This document shows, one piece after another, positions 34,701 to 46,700 of a stretch of 64,000 bases of DNA (the first letter of the stretch is position 1; every line of letters begins with the position of its first letter). Source of the DNA: Limnomonas spitsbergensis (taxonomy: Eukaryota; Chlorophyta; Chlorophyceae; Chlamydomonadales); assembly GCA_037349105.1 (NCBI GenBank), contig JAYJMM010000110.1:1860001-1924000 (forward strand). Direction: 5' to 3'. A model generated the notes under the pieces. The model saw only the letters and a list, made by a program, of their open reading frames with translations. It had not been told where the DNA came from and ran no database searches. The translations under genes and the position numbers were made by a program.

Positions 34701-37700
34701 TTCCATCATTGCCCTCCTGGTGGGTGGGTGGGGCTCAGCATGTGGAGGGAGGTGAGGGACGGATTACTGATGTCACACACGCCCCCCATGTCCATCATGC
34801 CGTCCTAGGGGGGGGTGGGGCAAGCATGGAGGGAGGTAGGGGAAGGAATACTGTTGTCACACACGCCCCCCATGTCCATCATGCCGTCCTGGGGGGGTGG
34901 GGCAAGCATGGAGGGAGGGAGGGGAAGGAGTACTGTTTGTCACACACGCCCCCCATGTCCATCATGCCGTCCTGGGGGGGTGGGGCAAGCATGGAGGGAG
35001 GGAGGGGAAGGAGTACTGTTTGTCACACACGCCCCCCATGTCCATCATGCCGTCCTGGGGGGGTGGGGCAAGCATGGAGGGAGGGAGGGGAAGGAGTACT
35101 GTTTGTCACACACGCCCCCCATGTCCATCATGCCGTCCTGGGGGGGTGGGGCAAGCATGGAGGGAGGGAGGGGAAGGAGTACTGTTTGTCACACACGCCC
35201 CCCATGTCCATCATGCCGTCCTGGGGGGGTGGGGCAAGCATGGAGGGAGGGAGGGGAAGGAGTACTGTTTGTCACACACGCCCCCCATGTCCATCATGCC
35301 GTCCTGGGGGGGTGGGGCAAGCATGGAGGGAGGGAGGGGAAGGAGTACTGTTTGTCACACACGCCCCCCATGTCCATCATGCCGTCCTGGGGGGGTGGGG
35401 CAAGCATGGAGGGAGGGAGGGGAAGGAGTACTGTTTGTCACACACGCCCCCCATGTCCATCATGCCGTCCTGGGGGGGTGGGGCAAGCATGGAGGGAGGG
35501 AGGGGAAGGAGTACTGTTTGTCACACACGCCCCCCATGTCCATCATGCCGTCCTGGGGGGGTGGGGCAAGCATGGAGGGAGGGAGGGGAAGGAGTACTGT
35601 TTGTCACACACGCCCCCCATGTCCATCATGCCGTCCTGGGGGGGTGGGGCAAGCATGGAGGGAGGGAGGGGAAGGAGTACTGTTTGTCACACACGCCCCC
35701 CATGTCCATCATGCCGTCCTGGGGGGGTGGGGCAAGCATGGAGGGAGGGAGGGGAAGGAGTACTGTTTGTCACACACGCCCCCCATGTCCATCATGCCGT
35801 CCTGGGGGGGTGGGGCAAGCATGGAGGGAGGGAGGGGAAGGAGTACTGTTTGTCACACACGCCCCCCATGTCCATCATGCCGTCCTGGGGGGTGGGGCAA
35901 GCATGGAGGGAGGGAGGGGAAGGAGTACTGTTTGTCACACACGCCCCCCATGTCCATCATGCCGTCCTGGGGGGGTGGGGCAAGCATGGAGGGAGGGAGG
36001 GGAAGGAATACTGTTTGTCACACACGCCCCCCATGTCCATCATGCCGTCCTGGGGGGGTGGGGCAAGCATGGAGGGAGGGAGGGGAAGGAGTACTGTTTG
36101 TCACACACGCCCCCCATGTCCATCATGCCGTCCTGGGGGGTGGGGCAAGCATGGAGGGAGGGAGGGGAAGGAGTACTGTTTGTCACACACGCCCCCCATG
36201 TCCATCATGCCGTCCTGGGGGGGTGGGGCAAGCATGGAGGGAGGGAGGGGAAGGAGTACTGTTTGCCACACACGCTCCCCATGTCCATCATGCCGTCCTG
36301 TGGGGGTGGGGCAAGCATGGAGGGAGGGAGGGGAAGGAGTACTGTTTGTCACACACGCCCCCCATGTCCATCATGCCGTCCTGGGGGGGTGGGGCAAGCA
36401 TGGAGGTAGGGAGGGGAAGGAGTACTGTTTGTCACACACGCCCCCCATGTCCATCATGCCGTCCTGGGGGGGTGGGGCAAGCATGGAGGGAGGGAGGGGA
36501 AGGAGTACTGTTTGTCACACACGCCCCCCATGTCCATCATGCCGTCCTGGGGGGGTGGGGCAAGCATGGAGGGAGGGAGGGGAAGGAGTACTGTTTGTCA
36601 CACACGCTCCCATGTCCATCATGCCGTCCTGGGGGGGTGGGTCAAGCATGGAGGGAGGGAGGGGAAGGAGTACTGTTAGTCACACACGCCCCCCATGTCT
36701 ATCATGCCGTCCTGGGGGGGTGGGTCAAGCATGGAGGGAGGGAGGAGAAGGAGTACTGTTAGTCACACACGCCCCCCATGTCCATCATGCCGTCCTGGGG
36801 GGGTGGGGCAAGCATGGAGGGAGGGAGGGGAAGGAGTACTGTTTGTCACACACGCCCCCCATGTCCATCATGCCGTCCTGGGGGGGTTGGTCAAGCATGG
36901 AGGGAGGGAGGGGAAGGAATACTGTTTGTCACACACGCCCCCCATGTCCATCATGCCGTCCTGGGGGGGTGGGGCAAGCATGGAGGGAGGGAGGGGAAGG
37001 AGTACTGTTTGTCACACACGCCCCCCATGTCCATCATGCCGTCCTGGGGGGGTGGGTCAAGCATGGAGGGAGGGAGGGGAAGGAGTACTGTTAGTCACAC
37101 ACGCCCCCCATGTCCATCATGCCGTCCTGGGGGGGTGGGGCAAGCATGGAGGGAGGGAGGGGAAGGAGTACTGTTTGTCACACACGCCCCCCATGTCCAT
37201 CATGCCGTCCTGGGGGGGTGGGGCAAGCATGGAGGGAGGGAGGGGAAGGAGTACTGTTTGTCACACACGCCCCCCATGTCCATCATGCCGTCCTGGGGGG
37301 GTGGGGCAAGCATGGAGGGAGGGAGGGGAAGGAGTACTGTTTGTCACACACGCCCCCCATGTCCATCATGCCGTCCTGGGGGGGTGGGGCAAGCATGGAG
37401 GGAGGGAGGGGAAGGAGTACTGTTTGTCACACACGCCCCCCATGTCCATCATGCCGTCCTGGGGGGGTGGGGCAAGCATGGAGGGAGGGAGGGGAAGGAG
37501 TACTGTTTGTCACACACGCCCCCATGTCCATCATGCCGTCCTGGGGGGGTGGGGCAAGCATGGAGGGAGGGAGGGGAAGGAATACTGTTTGTCACACACG
37601 CCCCCCATGTCCATCATGCCGTCCTGGGGGGGTGGGGCAAGCATGGAGGGAGGGAGGGGAAGGAATACTGTTTGTCACACACGCCCCCCATGTCCATCAT

Positions 37701-40700
37701 GCCGTCCTAGGGGGGTGGGGCAAGCATGGAGGGAGGGAGGGGAAGGAGTACTGTTAGTCACACACGCCCCCCATGTCCATCATGCCGTCCTGGGGGGGTG
37801 GGGCAAGCATGGAGGGAGGGAGGGGAAGGAGTACTGTTTGTCACACACGCCCCCCATGTCCATCATGCCGTCCTGGGGGGGTGGGTCAAGCATGGAGGGA
37901 GGGAGGGGAAGGAGTACTGTTAGTCACACACGCCCCCCATGTCCATCATGTCGTCCTGGGGGGGTGGGGCAAGCATGGAGGGAGGGAGGGGAAGGAGTAC
38001 TGTTTGTCACACACGCCCCCCATGTCCATCATGCCGTCCTGGGGGGGTGGGTCAAGCATGGAGGGAGGGAGGGGAAGGAGTACTGTTAGTCACACACGCC
38101 CCCCATGTCCATCATGCCGTCCTGGGGGGGTGGGTCAAGCATGGAGGGAGGGAGGGGAAGGAGTACTGTTAGTCACACACGCCCCCCATGTCCATCATGC
38201 CGTCCTGGGGGGGTGGGGCAAGCATGGAGGGAGGGAGGGGAAGGAGTACTGTTTGTCACACACGCCCCCCATGTCCATCATGCCGTCCTGGGGGGGTGGG
38301 GCAAGCATGGAGGGAGGGAGGGGAAGGAGTACTGTTTGTCACACACGCCCCCCATGTCCATCATGCCGTCCTGGGGGGGTGGGGCAAGCATGGAGGGAGG
38401 GAGGGGAAGGAGTACTGTTTGTCACACACGCCCCCCATGTCCATCATGCCGTCCTGGGGGGGTGGGGCAAGCATGGAGGGAGGGAGGGGAAGGAGTACTG
38501 TTTGTCACACACGCCCCCCATGTCCATCATGCCGTCCTGGGGGGGTGGGGCAAGCATGGAGGGAGGGAGGGGAAGGAGTACTGTTTGTCACACACGCCCC
38601 CATGTCCATCATGCCGTCCTGGGGGGGTGGGGCAAGCATGGAGGGAGGGAGGGGAAGGAATACTGTTTGTCACACACGCCCCCCATGTCCATCATGCCGT
38701 CCTGGGGGGGTGGGGCAAGCATGGAGGGAGGGAGGGGAAGGAATACTGTTTGTCACACACGCCCCCCATGTCCATCATGCCGTCCTAGGGGGGTGGGGCA
38801 AGCATGGAGGGAGGGAGGGGAAGGAGTACTGTTAGTCACACACGCCCCCCATGTCCATCATGCCGTCCTGGGGGGGTGGGGCAAGCATGGAGGGAGGGAG
38901 GGGAAGGAGTACTGTTTGTCACACACGCCCCCCATGTCCATCATGCCGTCCTGGGGGGGTGGGTCAAGCATGGAGGGAGGGAGGGGAAGGAGTACTGTTA
39001 GTCACACACGCCCCCCATGTCCATCATGTCGTCCTGGGGGGGTGGGGCAAGCATGGAGGGAGGGAGGGGAAGGAGTACTGTTTGTCACACACGCCCCCCA
39101 TGTCCATCATGCCGTCCTGGGGGGGTGGGTCAAGCATGGAGGGAGGGAGGGGAAGGAGTACTGTTAGTCACACACGCCCCCCATGTCCATCATGCCGTCC
39201 TGGGGGGGTGGGGCAAGCATGGAGGGAGGGAGGGGAAGGAGTACTGTTAGTCACACACGCCCCCCATGTCCATCATGCCGTCCTGGGGGGGTGGGGCAAG
39301 CATGGAGGGAGGGAGGGGAAGGAGTACTGTTTTGTCACACACGCCCCCCATGTCTATCATGCCGTCCTGGGGGGGTGGGGCAAGCATGGAGGGAGGGAGG
39401 GGAAGGAGTACTGTTTGTCACACACGCCCCCCATGTCCATCATGCCGTCCTGGGGGGGTGGGGCAAGCATGGAGGGAGGGAGGGGAAGGAGTACTGTTTG
39501 TCACACACGCTCCCCATGTCCATCATGCCATCCTGGGGGGGTGGGGCAAGCATGGAGGGAGGGAGGGGAAGGAGTACTGTTTGTCACACACGCCCCCCAT
39601 GTCCATCATGCCGTCCTGGGGGGGTGGGGCAAGCATGGAGGGAGGGAGGGGAAGGAGTACTGTTTGTCACACACGCCCCCCATGTCCATCATGCCGTCCT
39701 GGGGGGGTAGGGCAAGCATGGAGGGAGGGAGGGGAAGGAGTACTGTTTGTCACACACGCCCCCCATGTCTATCATGCCGTCCTGGGGGGGTCGGGCAAGC
39801 ATGGAGGGAGGGAGGGGAAGGAGTACTGTTTGTCACACACGCCCCCCATGTCCATCATGCCGTCCTGGGGGGGTGGGGCAAGCATGGAGGGAGGGAGGGG
39901 AAGGAGTACTGTTAGTCACACACGCCCCCATGTCCATCATGCCATCCTGGGAGGCAAATTGGGGGGGGGGAGGGGAAGGAGTACTGTTTGTCACACATGC
40001 CCCCCATGTCCATCATGCCGTCCTGGGGGGGTGGGGCAAGCATGGAGGGAGGGAGGGGAAGGAGTACTGTTAGTCACACACGCCCCCCATGTCCATCATG
40101 CCGTCCTGGGGGGGTGGGGCAAGCATGGAGGGAGGGAGGGGAAGGAGTACTGTTTGTCACACACGCCCCCCATGTCTATCATGCCGTCCTGGGGGGGTGG
40201 GGCAAGCATGGAGGGAGGGAGGGGAAGGAGTACTGTTTGTCACACATGCCCCCCATGTCCATCATGCCGTCCTGGGGGGGTGGGGCAAGCATGGAGGGAG
40301 GGAGGGGAAGGAGTACTGTTAGTCACACACGCCCCCCATGTCCATCATGCCATCCTGGGGGGGTGGGGCAAGCATGGAGGGAGGGAGGGGAAGGAGTACT
40401 GTTAGTCACACACGCCCCCCATGTCCATCATGCCGTCCTGAAGGGGTGGGGCAAGCATGGAGGGAGGGAGGGGAAGGAGTACTGTTTGTCACACACGCCC
40501 CCCATGTCCATCATGCCGTCCTGGGGGGGTGGGGCAAGCATGGAGGGAGGGAGGGGAAGGAGTACTGTTTGTCACACACGCCCCCCATGTCCATCATGCC
40601 GTCCTGGGAGGCAAATTGGGGGGGGGGTTAAGTATTGAGGGAGGGAGAGGGGCATTGTTCTTAGTTACTGTACTCCAGCTGCGCCCCGGTTTGCTGCTGA

Positions 40701-43700
40701 GAGGTCCATGGCAGACACTTTGTCACACAAACCCTGTCACACCTTCAGCAGCATGACCAGTTCCACACACCCGTACCCCCCCTTACCCCTTCCGTCATGA
40801 TTGCACCTTCTGCATCATGGCCAGCTCCACACACACCTACCCCCCCTTCCATCACCCTTCCGTCATGATTGCACCTTCTGCATCATGGCCAGCTCCACAC
40901 ACACCTACCCCCCCTTCCATCACCCTTCCGTCATGATTGCACCTTCTGCATCATGGCCAGCTCCACACACACCTACCCCCCCTTCCATCACCCTTCCGTC
41001 ATGTTTGCACCTTCTGCATCATGGCCAGCTCCACACACACCTACCCCCCCTTCCATCACCCTTCCGTCATGATTGCACCTTCTGCATCATGGCCAGCTCC
41101 ACACACACCTACCCCCCCTTCCATCACCCTTCCGTCATGTTTGCACCTTCTGCATCATGGCCAGCTCCACACACCCCTACCCCCCCTTCCATCACCCTTC
41201 CGTCATGATTGCACCTTCTGCATCATGGCCAGCTCCACACACACCTACCCCCCCTTCCATCACCCTTCCGTCATGTTTGCACCTTCTGCATCATGGCCAG
41301 CTCCACACACACCTACCCCCCCTTCCATCACCCTTCCGTCATGATTGCACCTTCTGCATCATGGCCAGCTCCACACACACCTACCCCCCCTTCCATCACC
41401 CTTCCGTCATGTTTGCACCTTCTGCAGCATAAGCAGCTCAGTCGCCTCAGTTTTCAGCGTATTGTCGGTCAGCATGAGCATCCTCCCTGTCCTCGCCTGG
41501 CTGCCACCCAAGTCACACCTTCTGCATCATTGCCAGCTCCACAAACCCCTACCCCCCTCTCCATCACCCTTCCCCTGACCTATGTTTTGCACCTTTTGCA
41601 ACATGGCCAGCTCTGTCGCCTCAGTGTTCAGCGTTTGGTCGGTCAGCATGAGCATCAGCTCCTCGTCATACAGCGACAGGTGTGGATCAGCCGGATCCTG
41701 GGTGGGTGAATGGACATGCATGGGTGAGTGGTTGTGTGTGGGTGAGTGGGGATGTGGGGATCAGGCGGATCCTGGGTGGGTGAATGGGAATGCATGGGTG
41801 AGTGGTCGTGTGTGGGTGAGTGGGTAGGTGGGGATCAGACGGATCGTGAGTGGGTGAATGGACAGATGTGTAGGTGAGTGGTTGTGTGTGGGTGAGTGGT
41901 CGTGTGTGGATGAGTGGGTAGGTGGGGATCAGACGGATCATGAGTGGGTGAATGGACAGATGGGCAGGTGAGTTGTCGTGCGTGGGTGAGTGGACATGTG
42001 TGGATGAGTGGGTATGTGGGGATCAGACGGATCCTACATATGTGAATTGACATGCGCGTGGGTGAGCGGTCGTGTGTGGGTGAGTGGACATGTGGGGATC
42101 AGACAAATCCTGAGTAGGTGAATGGAGGTGTGTGCATGTGTGTGGAGGTGTGTGTATGTGAGTGGTCGTGTCTGAGTGGGTGGTCGTGTGTGGATGGGTG
42201 GTCGCGTGTGGGTGAGTAGCCGTATACGGGTGAGTGGTCGTGTGTGGGTGGGTTGGCATGTGTGGATGAGTAGGTAAGTGTGGACCAGACAGATCCTGAG
42301 AGGGTGAATGGACATACATGTGGATGTGTGGACGAGTGTGTGGGTGAGTGGGCATGTGTGGATGAGTGGGTAGGTGGGCATCAGACAGATCCCGAGAGTG
42401 TGAATGGACAGACATATGGATGTGTGGACGCGTGGGTGGGCGAGAGGATATGTGTGGGTGGGTGAATGAATTTTCATGTGTGGCCGAATGGACAGATGGG
42501 GATCGGACGGGTCATGAGGGGATAACATGGCATGTGGGTGAATGAACGTATGTCACTGAATTGACAGATGTGTGGATGCATGTACAGGTGTGTGGGCGAA
42601 TGGACATGCATGGGTGGGTGGGCATGCATGTGTGAGTGGGCATGCATGTGTGGGTGGACATGCATGTGTGAGTCGGCATGCATGTGTGAGTGGACATGCA
42701 TGTGTGAGTGGACATGCATGTGTGAGTGGACATGCATGTGTGGGTGGGCATGCATGTGTGAGTGGACATGCATGTGTGAGTGGACATGCATGTGTGAGTG
42801 GACATGCATGTGTGAGTGGACATGCATGTGTGGGTGGACATGCATGTGTGAGTGGACATGCATGTGTGGGTGGACATGCATGTGTGAGTGGACATGCATG
42901 TGTGAGTGGACATGCATGTGTGGGTGGACATGCATGTGTGGGTGGACATGCATGTGTGAGTGGCCATGCATGTGTGAGTGGACATGCATGTGTGAGTGGG
43001 CATGCATGTGTGAGTGGACATGCATGTGTGAGTGGACATGCATGTGTGAGTGGGCATGCATGTGTGGGTGGACATGCATGTGTGAGTGGACATGCATGTG
43101 TGACTGGCCATGCATGTGTGAGTGGACATGCATGTGTGGGTGGGCATGCATGTGTGAGTGGACATGCATGTGTGGGTGGACATGCATGTGTGAGTGGGCA
43201 TGCATGTGTGAGTGGACATGCATGTGTGAGTGGACATGCATGTGTGAGTGGACATGCATGTGTGAGTGGGCATGCATGTGTGAGTGGACATGCATTTGTG
43301 AGTGGACATGCATGTGTGAGTGGACATGCATGTGTGAGTTGACATGCATGTGTGGGTGGACATGCATGTGTGAGTGGACATGCATGTGTGAGTGGACATG
43401 CATGTGTGAGTGGACATGCATGTGTGGGTGGACATGCATGTGTGGGTGGGCATGCATGTGTGGGTGGACATGCATGTGTGGGTGGGCATGCATGTGTGAG
43501 TGGACATGCATGTGTGGGTGGACATGCATGTGTGGGTGGGCATGCATGTGTGAGTGGCCATGCATGTGTGGGTGGACATGCATGTGTGGGTGGGCATGCA
43601 TGTGTGGGTGGGCATGCATGTGTGAGTGGGCATGCATGTGTGGGTGGACATGCATGTGTGGGTGGGCATGCATGTGTGAGTGGACATGCATGTGTGGGTG

Positions 43701-46700
43701 GACATGCATGTGTGGGTGGGCATGCATGTGTGGGTGGACATGCATGTGTGGGTGGGCATGCATGTGTGGGTGGGCATGCATGTGTGAGTGGGCATGCATG
43801 TGTGTGAGCATGCATGTGTGGGTGGGCATGCATGTGTGAGTGGACATGCATGTGTGGGAGGACATGCATGTGTGGGTGGGCATGCATGTGTGGGTGGACA
43901 TGCATGTGTGGGTGGGCATGCATGTGTGAGTGGACATGCATGTGTGGGTGGACATGCATGGGTGGGTGGGCATGCATGTGTGGGTGGGCATGCATGTGTG
44001 AGTGGGCATGCATGTGTGGGTGGGCATGCATGTGTGGGTGGGCATGCATGTGTGGGTGGACATGCATGTGTGGGTGGGCATGCATGTGTGAGTGGACATG
44101 CATGTGTGGGTGGACATGCATGGGTAGGTGGGCATGCATGTGTGGGTGGGCATGCATGTGTGAGTGGGCATGCATGTGTGGGTGGGCATGCATGTGTGGG
44201 TGGGCATGCATGTGTGAGTGGGCATGCATGTGTGTGGGCATGCATGTGTGGGTGGGCATGCATGTGTGAGTGGACATGCATGTGTGGGAGGACATGCATG
44301 TGTGGGTGGGCATGCATGTGTGGGTGGACATGCATGTGTGGGTGGGCATGCATGTGTGAGTGGACATGCATGTGTGGGTGGACATGCATGGGTGGGTGGG
44401 CATGCATGTGTGGGTGGGCATGCATGTGTGAGTGGGCATGCATGTGTGGGTGGGCATGCATGTGTGGGTGGGCATGCATGTGTGAGTGGACATGCATGTG
44501 TGAGTGGGCATGCATGTGTGGGTGGGCATGCATGTGTGAGTGGACATGCATGTGTGAGTGGACATGCATGTGTGGTTGGACATGCATGTGTGAGTGGACA
44601 TGCATGTGTGAGTGGACATGCATGTGTGGGTGGACATGCATGTGTGAGTGGACATGCATGTGTGGGTGGGCATGCATGTGTGGGTGGGCATGCATGTGTG
44701 GGTGGGCATGCATGTGTGGGTGGGCATGCATGTGTGAGTGGACATGCATGTGTGGGTGGACATGCATGTGTTGGTGGACATGCATGTGTGGGTGGACATG
44801 CATGTGTGAGTGGGCATGCATGTGTGAGTGGGCATGCATGTGTGGGTGGGCATGCATGTGTGCGTGGACATGCATGTGTGCGTGGACATGCATGTGTGGG
44901 TGGACATGCATGTGTGGGTGGACATGCATGTGTGAGTGGACATGCATGTGTGAGTGGACATGCATGTGTGAGTGGACATGCATGTGTGGGTGGACATGCA
45001 TGTGTGGGTGGGCATGCATGTGTGGGTGGGCATGCATGTGTGAGTGGGCATGCATGTGTGGGTGGGCATGCATGTGTGGGTGGGCATGCATGTGTGAGTG
45101 GACATGCATGTGTGGGTGGACATGCATGTGTGGGTGGGCATGCATGTGTGAGTGGACATGCATGTGTGAGTGGGCATGCATGTGTGAGTGGGCATGCATG
45201 TGTGAGTGGACATGCATGTGTGAGTGGACATGCATGTGTGGGTGGACATGCATGTGTGGGTGGGCATGCATGTGTGAGTGGACATGCATGTGTGAGTGGA
45301 CATGCATGTGTGAGTGGGCATGCATGTGTGAGTGGACATGCATGTGTGAGTGGACATGCATGTGTGGGTGGACATGCATGTGTGAGTGGGCATGCATGTG
45401 TGAGTGGACATGCATGTGTGAGTGGACATGCATGTGTGAGTTGACATGCATGTGTGAGTGGACATGCGTGTGTGAGTGGACATGCATGTGTGAGTGGACA
45501 TGCATGTGTGGGTGGACATGCATGTGTGAGTGGGCATGCATGTGTGAGTGGGCATGCATGTGTGAGTGGGCATGCATGTGTGAGTGGACATGTGCAGGTG
45601 AGTGGACATGTGCAGGTGAGTGGATGCGTGTGTGTGCCTGGGTGTCTGGGTGAGTGAGTGGTCGTGGGTGAGTGAGTAGTCGTGTGTGTGTAGTTGGGTG
45701 GACATGTGTGGGTGTGGGCAGGTGTGGGAGAGTGGATGTGTGTGGTGAGTGAGTGGACATGTGTGGGTGAGTCTCCGCACCTCCACAATTATCACGCCGT
45801 GCATCCCACTCTCCAGCTGCTCGCTGACGTGTGAGTGGTACCAGAAAGTGCCTGCCGGCGCCGCCTGGAACCTGTACAGGTTGAAGACGAGCAGTACAAC
45901 ATCGAAGGCACATACCATTATCCCCTCAAATGTGTTTATTAAGGTTGGAAGATGTACGCTAAATGAAACAAATGTTAAATGTGTGAGTGGCACGCACCAG
46001 AAAGTGCCTGCCGGCGCCGCCTGGAACCTGACCATGTTGGAAACAAGCAATACAACATTGAAGGTGCATATCCCCCCAAATGTAGTTTATCAAGGTTGGA
46101 AGAAGTAGGCTAAATTAAAGAAATATTAAATGTGTCAGTGGTACCAGAAAGTGCCTGCCGGCGCCGCCTGGAACCTGTCCAGATTGAAATTGAACAAAAA
46201 CATTGAAGGTGCGTACCGGTATCCCCTGAACTGTGTATTATCAAGGTTGGAAAAAGTAGGCTAAATTAACAAATATGAAATGTGTGAGTGGTACCAGAAA
46301 ATGCCTGCTGGAGGCGCCTGGAACCTGTACAAGTTGGAAACAAGCAATACAGCATTGATGGTGCATACCGGTATCCCCTAAAATGTTTGAATGTGTTTAT
46401 CGAGGTTGGAAGAAGTAGGCTAAAGTAAAAAACATTGAATGTGTGAGTGGTAACAGAAAGTGCCTGCCGGCGTCGCCTGGAACCTGTCCATGGCCGCACA
46501 CAAAATGTGCTGCTTGGAAGGTTGGAAGGAGTCGAAGAATCAAAACATATCATAAAGGGTGGAGGGTTCTAACATCTAGGGTTGAGGGTTGAGGGCAGGG
46601 CAACAACCCTAAACCCTAAAATATGTGTAACATGTACAGGGCGGAGGGGCAAACAACACCAAATAAAAAAGATGGGTTCTGGAATAGAAGCGGCAAGGTG

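Noticed and set aside
28256..40638. Very long plus-strand ORFs (up to 1125 codons) rich in Gly, His and Cys
   Set aside because: They are translations of the 83-bp satellite in a three-unit cycle. All frames are equally open and the reading direction is opposite to gene B.
28801..41417. CRISPR array
   Set aside because: The repeats are contiguous, with no unique spacers, in an intron of a eukaryotic gene.
42474..46050. Minus-strand ORFs above 1100 codons rich in Thr, His, Cys, Met and Pro
   Set aside because: They are translations of the 18-bp satellite. A multiple-of-3 unit without stops opens every frame, and only the short exon 3 piece (FQAAPAGTFWYHSH) is real.
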